A stretch of DNA of 13,223 nt from a candidate division TA06 bacterium DG_78 (lineage in GTDB: Bacteria; Hydrothermota; Tepidihabitantia; SM23-42), in NCBI GenBank assembly GCA_001303225.1, contig LJNI01000051.1, forward strand, positions 1-13,223, written 5' to 3'. Below are positions 7,193 through 13,223 of the stretch, piece by piece. The first letter of the stretch is position 1, and every line of letters starts with the position of its first letter. The position numbers were made by a program, and so were the translations under genes. Under the pieces are notes generated by a model, which saw nothing but the letters and a program-made list of their open reading frames with translations, did not search any database and was not told the DNA's origin.

Positions 7193-9532
7193 TCAGCGTT
7201 GCAGTACGAGTTTACCAGTCGAACAATACGTTCCTACTTCTACTCTGTAAAAATAAACACCACCAGGTAATGCATTACCGCTCCAGTAGACCGTGTATTG
7301 CCCAACATCGCGTCTCTCGTCAAGAATCGTCTGTAATCGTTGACCTACAACAGAGTAAATCGAAATCCGAACATGATCGGGTTTGTTTAACGTAAATGAG
7401 AAACAGGTTTTATCTTTAAATGGATTCGGGTACGGTGCAGAAAAGCCAAATTTAGTGTCGACATCTGAAGTAGCATCTTCATAGATGCCAAAACCTTCTA
7501 AATCAGCTGTGACAACCAGCGCGAATGGTTGTGGGCCTTGTGGACAGTTTGCTCCATCGACACGCACTGTCCACGTTCCTGTTGCTGGTGTATTGACACG
7601 CACACACTCCTCAACATTCAGAGTATCAGAAGATCCACCAGTCTGTGATTCACCACCAGACCAGACATTACCCTTGTATTCATCGGTATTGGGATCAGTC
7701 ACGGTGAGGTGAAGGTCATTGACCAGTTTCTTACCTCCTCCAAGACTTCCTGGATAGTCAGTCCAGACGAGCACTGCCCTGAAGGCAACATCACTGGATA
7801 AAACATTGTAGGTATATTCAACATAATTACCAGTTGATAAACCACTCGTATGGTCGACGACTTCCAGACCCCTGTTATCACCAGCAAAATAGAGCGCACT
7901 GTCAAGATCAATCCTGCCCCAGCCGATATAGTAATCTGGCACTGTGTGGCTGGTAATTGACGGATCGCAGGAAATAACGAGTGTTGCCTTGATAAGCGCT
8001 GCCGAGGCAATAATTGAATCTGAGGGATTCGCACTTCCGGTTGGCCACCAACCCTCTCTATAGTATTGTCGTATCAGTGTACCAGCACCAGCCGCTCCTG
8101 GAGAAGACATACTCGTGCCTGAACCCATAGCATATCCATTATCACTGCCACCAGATGCTGAAATAACACTCGCACCTGGTGAGAGAAGTGTTGGCTTTAT
8201 CCTGCCGTCATTGGTTGGTCCTGGGGTAGAAAAACTTGAAAACTGATTCCAACCATAGCTATTATTACACGAACCCACAGAGACAACATTCTTCGCAGAT
8301 GCTGGAGAAATAACAACAACACTGGGTAGATTACCATTAGAGAAGAAGAGTAGAAAATCTGGATGGTCCCACATAAATTGGTCACTCTGCTGAGCCTGAG
8401 CAGTATACGCACCTCCAGCATCACTTCCCCATGAATTCGACATAATCTTACAGCTACCTGCAGCATTACCAGTGTAAGGCAAATTGTAGAGGGTTATGAA
8501 ATTAGGATAGAGATACACAGCACCATTAGTACCGCCGCCATCTAAGAAGTATATCCTCGATTTGATTGCAATACCATCTCGTATTTCCAAACCATTCAAC
8601 GTATCATCACCAGTTATCGTCCCACCAGTGTGGGTACCATGGTATTGATTCCAACTCTCATCTCCGAAATCGGCATACCCCGGTCCGTAATTATTTGCCG
8701 GTTGATAGGCAATGATCTTACGATCTGTAGGATAATCACCAAAATCTGTGATCCAGGTACTTGCCGTACTCCTAAAGCAGTAGTGTGATGTACGGATACC
8801 AGTATCACAGGTACTCACCAATTCTTCCTCACCTCGAATACCCATATCCCACACTCGGCGATTATCTGTTACACAAGTTTGTAGAATCCATTGAACGTTG
8901 CTGTTCTGCAATTCGATTTTATGGCGGGGTTCTATCCACTGCACCTGTTCAAGCCGAGCAATATCATGCACATACGATAAATCAACCTCACAGGTAATCA
9001 GTTTATCCCACGTGCTCTCGGCAGTATCAGTAATCTTTGCTCCAATACCGACAAGGTATATGAGCACCTCATCTAACTGCGCATCAGGATAGAGTACAAT
9101 TGTGATTTCACGAATTCCCTGTAGATTTTCGAAAGCAGATTGTCCTGATATCTTGTATGCAGGTTGATAAATCCCAATCCAGTCAACAAAGTCAATTTGT
9201 TCAATCTCGTATTTTACCACATCATCCATCTTGACCAAATACGTGTAATTCGCTATGTATGTATAAACCTGTGCTCCAGTTGCTTCAATGCTCGCCTTAT
9301 ATTCTGGATACATTGGGCCCTGACAGTGTACAAGATAATAATCAGATTCTTCGACCGTGAGTAATGCTGACAGCTCAGGAGCGCCAACCCTTACATTGAA
9401 TTGTATACCATTTTCAAAATAGATCCAATCTGCATCAGCATATGGTTGTGGTGTATACTGTCGGATCATACCATTCGTAGCCAGGGCTACTGCAATTATC
9501 AGCCCTAAAGCAATGACTACGCGTCTCATCAT
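7193..9532 (-). CDS. Secreted S8 (KP-43-like) subtilisin protease with T9SS sorting domain
   Basis: This 779-residue exported serine protease carries a Sec signal peptide (MMRRVVIALGLIIAVALA) and a propeptide-like region of about 200 residues. The subtilase domain has the triad Asp243 (STCDTGI), His298 (QYHGTHTGG) and Ser474 (GSGTSMSSP), plus a probable oxyanion Asn401 (SNGN). The domain order and the following beta-sandwich (about 555-680: FRAVLVWTDYPGS, LVNDLHLTVTDPN, GTWTVRVDG) match the alkaline KP-43-type subtilases. The last 80 residues (YPNPFKDKTCFSF, VYWSGNALPGGVYFYRVEVG, GKLVLQR) are a type A type IX secretion sorting domain, so surface display or release through T9SS is inferred. 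AAAGGAGG precedes two adjacent ATGs (9532 and 9529); the second has the better spacing. The usual GTSMAxPHVAG reads GTSMSSPGAAG, a variant around the active serine. Confidence 0.95.
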   Translation of the reverse strand: MMRRVVIALGLIIAVALATNGMIRQYTPQPYADADWIYFENGIQFNVRVGAPELSALLTVEESDYYLVHCQGPMYPEYKASIEATGAQVYTYIANYTYLVKMDDVVKYEIEQIDFVDWIGIYQPAYKISGQSAFENLQGIREITIVLYPDAQLDEVLIYLVGIGAKITDTAESTWDKLITCEVDLSYVHDIARLEQVQWIEPRHKIELQNSNVQWILQTCVTDNRRVWDMGIRGEEELVSTCDTGIRTSHYCFRSTASTWITDFGDYPTDRKIIAYQPANNYGPGYADFGDESWNQYHGTHTGGTITGDDTLNGLEIRDGIAIKSRIYFLDGGGTNGAVYLYPNFITLYNLPYTGNAAGSCKIMSNSWGSDAGGAYTAQAQQSDQFMWDHPDFLLFFSNGNLPSVVVISPASAKNVVSVGSCNNSYGWNQFSSFSTPGPTNDGRIKPTLLSPGASVISASGGSDNGYAMGSGTSMSSPGAAGAGTLIRQYYREGWWPTGSANPSDSIIASAALIKATLVISCDPSITSHTVPDYYIGWGRIDLDSALYFAGDNRGLEVVDHTSGLSTGNYVEYTYNVLSSDVAFRAVLVWTDYPGSLGGGKKLVNDLHLTVTDPNTDEYKGNVWSGGESQTGGSSDTLNVEECVRVNTPATGTWTVRVDGANCPQGPQPFALVVTADLEGFGIYEDATSDVDTKFGFSAPYPNPFKDKTCFSFTLNKPDHVRISIYSVVGQRLQTILDERRDVGQYTVYWSGNALPGGVYFYRVEVGTYCSTGKLVLQR

Positions 9533-9660
9533 AATACCTCCTTTCTTCAGAATAAGAATTATGTAGATTATACTATGCTATGACACGGATTTTTTCTCCA
9601 CACATCTCCGTTACTCCCCACTTCCGTGTCTCCCTGTCCTTTTATACAGCACCTCCTTTC
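9533..9660 (-). promoter_or_regulatory. Purine-rich 5' leader of the protease mRNA with possible long-range stem
   Basis: If transcription starts at the consensus promoter upstream, the protease mRNA has a leader of about 128 nt. It begins almost exactly with a second, unused Shine-Dalgarno-like GAAAGGAGG (9660-9652) and is rich in GGAG blocks. GACACGGA (9630-9623) can pair perfectly with TCCGTGTC (9589-9582) across a 33-nt loop. A ten-codon ORF (ATG at 9605, stop at 9575-9573, MCGEKIRVIA) starts directly behind GGAG, a spacing too short for efficient initiation. The true ribosome site, AAAGGAGG, lies immediately before the protease ATG. A regulatory role is inference only. Confidence 0.4.
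9567..9572 (-). promoter_or_regulatory. Possible proximal -10 box for the protease gene
   Basis: A perfect TATAAT lies on the minus strand 35 bp upstream of the protease start. With it, transcription would begin near 9560 and give a leader of about 28 nt. The region 16-17 bp further upstream is A-rich (AAAAAT) and does not resemble TTGACA, so this could be a weak or activator-dependent second promoter, or chance in AT-rich DNA. Confidence 0.35.
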
Positions 9661-9666
9661 AAACGT

Positions 9667-9695
9667 ATTATAATAAAAAATGATACTAATGTCAA
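9667..9695 (-). promoter_or_regulatory. Consensus sigma-70-type promoter for the protease gene
   Basis: On the minus strand TTGACA (9695-9690), a 17-bp spacer and TATAAT (9672-9667) match the housekeeping consensus at all twelve positions. The predicted start is near 9660, about 128 nt before the protease ATG. No other gene lies between them, so the protease is the obvious target. A hairpin repeat sits 12-13 bp upstream of the -35. Confidence 0.85.
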
Positions 9696-9707
9696 TGTTC
9701 TCACACT

Positions 9708-9734
9708 AAGATTTCTGAAAAAACCAGAAATCTT
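9708..9734. repeat. Hairpin repeat copy A, upstream of the protease promoter
   Basis: Ten-base perfect arms, AAGATTTCTG (9708-9717) and CAGAAATCTT (9725-9734), flank the loop AAAAAAC. Nearly the same hairpin recurs at 12419-12444. Neither strand has a T-run after the stem (the homopolymer is in the loop), so it does not look like an intrinsic terminator. Its distance to the -35 of the downstream promoter is conserved between copies, which suggests an operator-like or repeat-element role. Confidence 0.7.
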
Positions 9735-9735
9735 C

Positions 9736-9815
9736 GATTACAGTGATTTGCATAAGGATTACAATGATAATAATCGATGAAATATCACTGCAATCTTTCT
9801 GTCATCGCCGTAATC
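9736..9815. repeat. Cluster of GATTACAGTGAT-like boxes, two direct and two inverted
   Basis: Four 12-bp boxes are visible. GATTACAGTGAT (9736-9747) and GATTACAATGAT (9757-9768) run in one direction, 21 bp apart. ATCACTGCAATC (9784-9795) and ATCGCCGTAATC (9804-9815) are inverted, 20 bp apart. The first and third can pair as a 12-bp stem with one mismatch. Two-turn spacing puts like boxes on one DNA face, as operator arrays often do. The fourth box is the weakest, with two changes. This fills the non-coding stretch between pcm and the protease promoter. Confidence 0.5.
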
Positions 9816-9850
9816 ATGAGAGCGATGAATACATTTTCAGAGCTCTCACA

Positions 9851-10564
9851 CTATTCATTACTTTTTTCTTCAATCAACCCCTTCATCGGGACAAATCGCA
9901 CAGGAACGATTTCAGTTTTCTGTAACTCGTCTGCGGCCTTTTTATACAATGTGAGCATCTGAAAATCAGAACCGAGTGGAACAATCAAACGGCCTCCTTC
10001 AGTGAGTTGTTCGATGAGCAGTTGAGGTACCTCAGGTGGTGCACAGGTTATGATAATAGCATCAAATGGTGCTGCTTCAGGCCACCCGAGAAAACCATCA
10101 CCGCATTTCACATGTACATTGGTAAAACCCATATCCTTTAATCGTTCTTGAGCAGACTGTGCAAGCGAAGGAACGATCTCTATTGTATAAACATCCTTAA
10201 CAATAATTGATAAAATTGCTGCCTGATACCCTGAACCTGTTCCGATCTCTAACACCCTATCTGTTTCATTTAATGCTAAGAGCTCAGTCATTAAGGCAAC
10301 AACATAAGGTTGGGAGATTGTTTGCTCTTCACCAATGGGTAAAGGATAATCAGCATAAGCATTGTTCTCGTATTCTTTAGGTACAAATTTGTGGCGTTCG
10401 ATACTGAGCATCGCATTAATGACGGATGTATCAGTAATACCACGCTCAATAATCTGTTTCTGGACCATGTTTCTTCGGGCAACTGTCTGCCATGATACTG
10501 TTTCTTTATCAGTCTTATTATTCGAACACAAAGAATATAAAAAAATTAGAAGAAAAACAATCAT
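9851..10564 (-). CDS. pcm: Protein-L-isoaspartate O-methyltransferase with hydrophobic N-terminus
   Basis: PCMT methylates isoaspartyl residues in aged proteins with S-adenosylmethionine, starting their repair. The protein has 237 residues against about 208 in E. coli. The enzyme proper begins near residue 29 ([15 protein letters not shown]) and has the family motif [12 protein letters not shown] (81-92), the SAM-binding [10 protein letters not shown] (104-113) and the late [10 protein letters not shown]. The extra N-terminus [16 protein letters not shown] resembles a signal peptide or lipoprotein signal, although YSLC is not an ideal lipobox. This would place the enzyme outside the cytoplasm or at the membrane. 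No Shine-Dalgarno precedes the ATG at 10564, and Met33 is an alternative start giving an ordinary cytoplasmic enzyme. It lies 38 bp behind the small Roadblock gene on the same strand and may belong to that operon. Confidence 0.93.
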   Translation of the reverse strand: MIVFLLIFLYSLCSNNKTDKETVSWQTVARRNMVQKQIIERGITDTSVINAMLSIERHKFVPKEYENNAYADYPLPIGEEQTISQPYVVALMTELLALNETDRVLEIGTGSGYQAAILSIIVKDVYTIEIVPSLAQSAQERLKDMGFTNVHVKCGDGFLGWPEAAPFDAIIITCAPPEVPQLLIEQLTEGGRLIVPLGSDFQMLTLYKKAADELQKTEIVPVRFVPMKGLIEEKSNE

Positions 10565-10602
10565 GATTTTGGATAAAAGTGACAGTGACGTTTCTACACC
10601 CT

Positions 10603-10905
10603 CTACGTTAGTTTGTCTATCTTTACTTTCACGAGGCCAAGATTGGCATCTTTCTGACAGACAACAAAAAATATACCCTTATCTGTTTCCCTCGTGAAAA
10701 GGACAATATTTTGTGTATAGAGAATAACTGATGTCCTCTCTATACCGAGGCTCTCCTTACAACGGTCGATTACCCGCGCTGCCATAGCACCGAGTTTTTC
10801 AGCATCGTAATCAAACGTTATACGACTTTCTATCAAAGCTCCGTCATGATCAACGAGTCCAGCACCAAGAACCTTATGAATTTTAGTCAAATCCTCAATT
10901 TTCAT
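10603..10905 (-). CDS. Small Roadblock/LC7 domain protein
   Basis: This 100-residue protein is a single Roadblock/LC7 domain. A first helix and strand ([22 protein letters not shown]) lead into the central helix [18 protein letters not shown]. Then come paired strands ([26 protein letters not shown]) and a short C-terminal segment. Known members such as MglB dimerise and act on Ras-like GTPases of the MglA type, which set cell polarity and control type IV pili or gliding. No GTPase gene is in the window. It starts 10 bp after the stop of the larger Roadblock gene, behind a weak GAGG, which indicates one operon and probably joint function. The family assignment is from fold-like pattern and size, hence not absolute. 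Confidence 0.8.
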   Translation of the reverse strand: MKIEDLTKIHKVLGAGLVDHDGALIESRITFDYDAEKLGAMAARVIDRCKESLGIERTSVILYTQNIVLFTRETDKGIFFVVCQKDANLGLVKVKIDKLT

Positions 10906-10915
10906 CCTCGTTATC

Positions 10916-12175
10916 TCACCCTAAAATTCCTTGTATTTCTTCGATTATCTTACGGGCATACACAAAAATTATGCCCGGCTTTGCTTCTTGCTGAGTAATA
11001 ACAGTAAAAAGGGTATCTCCAGCATTAATGACACAAATCGTTTCATTATATTTTTCGATAATGCATCGTTCAAGACCTTCTTCCTTTAACATCTTGAACG
11101 AGTCAGTAACATCATTGTATATTTCTGCAACCAGGGCGCAAATTTCTTCGATATCATCACGACCTTTATAGTAGTTTTGAATTAAGAGTCCATCCTTAGA
11201 CGCGATAAATGCTCCTTTTACTGTATTGATGTTCAAGAGCCGCTTAACCGGTTCATCAAGGGCATCAAATGGTGTAGCTGGCGCAACTATCTCTACAGGT
11301 TCCTCTGGTAATATTTCAGCTGCTTCCTGCGTCGGAGTCACGTCAATCGGTCCGTGTTCGACTCCTTCGAGCGGCGTAACTTCTTCCACAGGTCTCACAT
11401 CAGGTTCTGTTGTTGGTATAACCTCTTCTATAGGTTCAGACGGCATAGCTTGAGATCCTTTATGTGGTGTAACTTCTTCCTCGTGCGTTATTTCAATCTC
11501 TTCATGTGGTTTAACTTCTTCCTCAGGAAATCTCACCTCAGGTGCTTCAGGTAAAGTAACTTCCTCACGAGGTTCAGCCTCTTCTACAGGTGGTTTTGTC
11601 TCAGGTCCTTCAGGTGGTTTAACTTCACTCGGAGGCTTTGCAGCTTTTAATTTTGATTCTATATCAGAAAAAGTTGGTTTGCGCTCTCCAACAATGACAG
11701 CGTGTGGCAGCAATTCCTCTTTTTTCTTTTTTGGCTCTTCACCAATTCTCTTTTCAACAACCTTTTCTTCTGCTTTTTCCTCTCGAGGTATAGTGGGTAC
11801 TCTTGATCGTAATATCTCGAGTTCGCGTTTTGCCTCTCGATTTTCTGGATTTATTTTAAGGGCCTCTTCGTAGTGTTTTTGTGCCTTGTCTGGTTCGCCA
11901 CTCTTGTTATAGCAATGGCCTAAATAGAGATTAAGATTTTCACTATCCTGCGCTTCTTCATAGACACCTTCTAATATCTTGAGTGACTCTTCAATATTTC
12001 CCTTAATGAAGTACGCACGACCAAGAATTATTTTTGCTAAGGTATAAGTAGGATTCCGAACTAGGCCGTCTTTCAAAATAGAAATCGCCTCATCGATCAT
12101 GCCTGATGAAAGGTACACATCAGCCAAGGTGGCAAAAATGAGTGCACCTGAATCTGCCGTAAGTTCATCTGCCAT
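10916..12175 (-). CDS. TPR protein with Pro/Glu-rich linker and C-terminal Roadblock/LC7 domain
   Basis: This 419-residue protein has three parts. Residues 1-115 are TPR repeats (LADVYLSSGMIDEAISILKDGL, LGRAYFIKGNIEESLKIL, LGHCYNKSGEPDKAQKHYEEAL with the turn INPENREA). Residues 115-310 are a charged, proline-rich linker with repeated EEVTP/PEE patterns. Residues from about 311 are a Roadblock domain (NINTVKGAFIASKDGLLIQNYY, then ICALVAEIYNDVTDSF, ICVINAGDTLFTVIT, PGIIFVYARK). The TPR start resembles the plus-strand TPR protein at 2867-4138. A plausible role is a scaffold feeding a Ras-like GTPase switch, with the adjacent small Roadblock protein as partner; this is inference. There is no Shine-Dalgarno, and the promoter's -10 lies so close to the ATG that a leaderless mRNA is expected. 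Confidence 0.88.
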   Translation of the reverse strand: MADELTADSGALIFATLADVYLSSGMIDEAISILKDGLVRNPTYTLAKIILGRAYFIKGNIEESLKILEGVYEEAQDSENLNLYLGHCYNKSGEPDKAQKHYEEALKINPENREAKRELEILRSRVPTIPREEKAEEKVVEKRIGEEPKKKKEELLPHAVIVGERKPTFSDIESKLKAAKPPSEVKPPEGPETKPPVEEAEPREEVTLPEAPEVRFPEEEVKPHEEIEITHEEEVTPHKGSQAMPSEPIEEVIPTTEPDVRPVEEVTPLEGVEHGPIDVTPTQEAAEILPEEPVEIVAPATPFDALDEPVKRLLNINTVKGAFIASKDGLLIQNYYKGRDDIEEICALVAEIYNDVTDSFKMLKEEGLERCIIEKYNETICVINAGDTLFTVITQQEAKPGIIFVYARKIIEEIQGILG

Positions 12176-12184
12176 AATTAGATA

Positions 12185-12212
12185 ATTTTATAGAATTTCT
12201 ACGAAATGTCAA
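12185..12212 (-). promoter_or_regulatory. Promoter of the Roadblock operon, predicted leaderless
   Basis: On the minus strand TTGACA (12212-12207), a 16-bp spacer and TAAAAT (12190-12185) form a good promoter. The expected start is near 12178, and the ATG begins at 12175. The leader would therefore be about 0-5 nt with no room for a ribosome binding site. Confidence 0.75.
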
Positions 12213-12295
12213 GGAATTAATACAGGGGGTCATGAAATGAACCAATTGGGCTCCAGAGTGAATCGATCCTAATATATTCACTGTATAACTAAAAA

Positions 12296-12368
12296 TGCCA
12301 GGGCGCAGAATCGAACTGCGGACACCCGGATTTTCAGTCCGGTGCTCTACCAACTGAGCTACCCTGGC
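12296..12368 (-). tRNA. tRNA-Phe (anticodon GAA)
   Basis: A complete 73-nt cloverleaf lies on the minus strand. The acceptor GCCAGGG pairs with CCCTGGC, discriminator A. The D-arm is GCTCAGTTGGTAGAGC, the anticodon stem-loop CCGGA CTGAAAA TCCGG carries GAA at 12335-12333, and the T-arm contains GTTCGATTC. The 3' CCA is not encoded; TTTTT follows the discriminator base directly (12295-12291) and must be replaced by processing and CCA addition. It sits between argH and the Roadblock operon, all on the minus strand, and has its own promoter. Confidence 0.98.
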
Positions 12369-12378
12369 TCAGGAGACA

Positions 12379-12406
12379 ATTGTACTCATATTTTCTCCGA
12401 TGTCAA
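12379..12406 (-). promoter_or_regulatory. Promoter of tRNA-Phe
   Basis: On the minus strand TTGACA (12406-12401), a 16-bp spacer and TACAAT (12384-12379) match the consensus at 11 of 12 positions. Transcription should begin near 12372, about four nt before the mature tRNA 5' end. The hairpin repeat copy B ends 12 bp upstream of this -35. Confidence 0.85.
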
Positions 12407-12418
12407 TAATATATGGGG

Positions 12419-12444
12419 AGATTTCTGAAAAAAACCGGAAATCT
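12419..12444. repeat. Hairpin repeat copy B, upstream of the tRNA-Phe promoter
   Basis: AGATTTCTG (12419-12427) and CGGAAATCT (12436-12444) form a nine-base stem around AAAAAAAC. One T-G pair replaces the T-A of copy A at 9708-9734, so pairing survives the base change on one strand. The flank CTTCG after the right arm is also shared with copy A. As in copy A, no T-run follows the stem. Confidence 0.7.
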
Positions 12445-12464
12445 TCGTCCATAGACTCTAGGGA

Positions 12465-12481
12465 GATTACAGTGATATTTC
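12465..12481. repeat. Fifth GATTACAGTGAT box, linked to hairpin copy B
   Basis: GATTACAGTGATATTTC (12465-12481) equals, in the opposite orientation and with one mismatch, bases 9779-9795 near copy A. Its first 12 bases are identical to the box at 9736-9747. In copy A the box directly follows the shared CTTCG; in copy B an 18-nt segment separates them. The rest of the argH-tRNA gap shows no gene. Confidence 0.65.
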
Positions 12482-12511
12482 TGTGTAATTGCTCGTGACC
12501 AGTACGCTCTC

Positions 12512-13223
12512 TCAAAAAGCCGGGCGCTTTTCCGCCAATTTTCTAATATAGCTTTCATTTTTACGAACTATTGATTGAGCTCTTTTCATTGCATTTTTTG
12601 TTTCTTTAAATGATGTACTGCTATGAGACGCTTTGTTCACAACCGAGTTCTTTGGCTTGAGCATGCGGCTGATCAGTCTTCGCTCAATTCCTATCTTCCC
12701 TGCACATAATGTGATGAACACTTCTACTTCTCCTTGTGATTTCCTCACACACTGAGTAACTATATCATAGACTGTTCTAAATGGATAACCCCGTTTGACC
12801 GCATAATCGACGATGTCTGTCGCGCACATCATATTCTCCTTATCTGCCCAATTACTCTTTGTCAACTTAATCGAATTAACAACAAGAGCAGCCATTTCTA
12901 GACATTCAAGTGTTTCGTCAGTCTGTTTAAAAAACACGGCCTTCATTTCTTGAAGATCACGATTATATGAACTGGGAAGGCCTTTGAGAATCGTGAGTAC
13001 TGAAACCAATCTTCCTATTGCGTTTCCTGTTTTTGCCCTGAGGAGTTCACAGACATCAGGGTTTTTCTTGTGAGGCATAATACTGGAACCAGTAGTAACG
13101 CTCTCATCGAGTTCGATGAGATTAAATTCCCGAGTGCTAAAGATAATTATGTCCTCAGCCAGTGATGCGATATGGAGCATAATCTGGGTACAAAAAAACA
13201 TAATTTCAATGAGGTAATCTCTA
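12512..13223 (-). CDS. argH: Argininosuccinate lyase, 5'-truncated by the window edge
   Basis: ArgH splits argininosuccinate into arginine and fumarate, the last step of arginine synthesis. The frame runs open to the window edge. Residues RDYLIEI before the first visible ATG match the family, so the real start lies beyond base 13223 and the ATG at 13201 is internal. Visible are 236 residues: the helix with LAEDIIIFSTREFNLIEL, the signature loop TTGSSIMPHKKNPD with the catalytic serine, and LKGLPSSYNRDLQEMK. The C-terminal helical domain runs to a TGA at 12514-12512. The signature carries His where Gln is usual (MPQKKNPD), a tolerated-looking variant. tRNA-Phe follows on the same strand. A weak AAAAGC/GCTTTT stem overlaps the stop codon. 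Confidence 0.95.
   Translation of the reverse strand, partial: RDYLIEIMFFCTQIMLHIASLAEDIIIFSTREFNLIELDESVTTGSSIMPHKKNPDVCELLRAKTGNAIGRLVSVLTILKGLPSSYNRDLQEMKAVFFKQTDETLECLEMAALVVNSIKLTKSNWADKENMMCATDIVDYAVKRGYPFRTVYDIVTQCVRKSQGEVEVFITLCAGKIGIERRLISRMLKPKNSVVNKASHSSTSFKETKNAMKRAQSIVRKNESYIRKLAEKRPAF

Noticed and set aside
7141..7395. Plus-strand 84-codon ORF after accC
   Set aside because: It runs through the terminator palindrome and antisense to the protease C-terminus, with no ribosome site.
9573..9605. Ten-codon upstream ORF MCGEKIRVIA in the protease leader
   Set aside because: GGAG abuts the ATG with no spacer, and the peptide shows no attenuation-like codon run. Kept only as a remark.
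9817..9848. TGAGAGC/GCTCTCA inverted repeat just after pcm
   Set aside because: Seven-bp stem, 18-nt loop and no T-tract; probably chance or a weak mRNA end structure.
11226..11554. Plus-strand Ser/Thr-rich and Phe-rich ORFs
   Set aside because: They are antisense shadows of the low-complexity Pro/Glu linker of the Roadblock protein.
12257..12282. AGTGAAT/ATTCACT inverted repeat downstream of tRNA-Phe
   Set aside because: Seven mostly A-T pairs with a 12-nt loop and no T-run after it; not enough for a terminator call.
12165..12353. Minus-strand ORF beginning MVEHRTENPGVRSSILRPG
   Set aside because: It is a translation of the tRNA-Phe gene and its 3' flank, a well-known spurious ORF type.
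12505..12535. Possible terminator overlapping the argH stop codon
   Set aside because: The AAAAGC/GCTTTT stem has only two G-C pairs, so it is too weak to call.
13199..13201. ATG as the true start of argH
   Set aside because: The in-frame residues RDYLIEI upstream match argininosuccinate lyase, so the gene continues past the window edge.

Overview
The window is a compact, roughly 40% GC bacterial chromosome segment. The first half is transcribed on the + strand (recG to accC) and the second half on the - strand (argH to a secreted protease). The two blocks meet at a strong terminator hairpin near 7.15 kb. The subtilase ends in a type IX secretion sorting domain, a DUF4837-type lipoprotein is present, and two Roadblock/LC7 proteins form an operon. 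Together these suggest an uncultivated member or relative of the FCB superphylum (WOR-3/Stahlbacteria-like). That placement is inferred from domain content only and was not tested phylogenetically.

Plus strand. A 5'-truncated recG is followed 11 bp later by a DUF4837-like lipoprotein gene. A promoter whose -35 covers that gene's stop codon precedes a TPR protein with a Glu/Pro/Lys-rich tail, accB (4-bp ATGA overlap), a PilT/PilU-type pilus ATPase, and accC. The pilus motor gene therefore sits between the two acetyl-CoA carboxylase genes.

Minus strand, read from the right edge. The 3' part of argH is followed by tRNA-Phe(GAA) with its own promoter. Next comes a TPR/Roadblock protein, apparently leaderless, with a second small Roadblock protein 10 bp behind it. 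Then follow a protein-L-isoaspartate methyltransferase with a hydrophobic export-like N-terminus and a KP-43-type subtilase with a T9SS C-terminal domain. AccB and AccC would start fatty-acid synthesis; the carboxyltransferase is not in the window. Roadblock proteins commonly regulate Ras-like GTPases that control pilus motors, so a link to the PilT-like ATPase is possible, but no GTPase gene is visible.

Four promoters share a near-perfect -35 (TTGACA) and a 16-17 bp spacer. Two of them, for tRNA-Phe and for the protease, carry the same hairpin 12-13 bp upstream of the -35, next to copies of a GATTACAGTGAT box. This shared promoter-upstream element is the least explained feature here. No CRISPR array, transposase, phage gene or defence system is visible.
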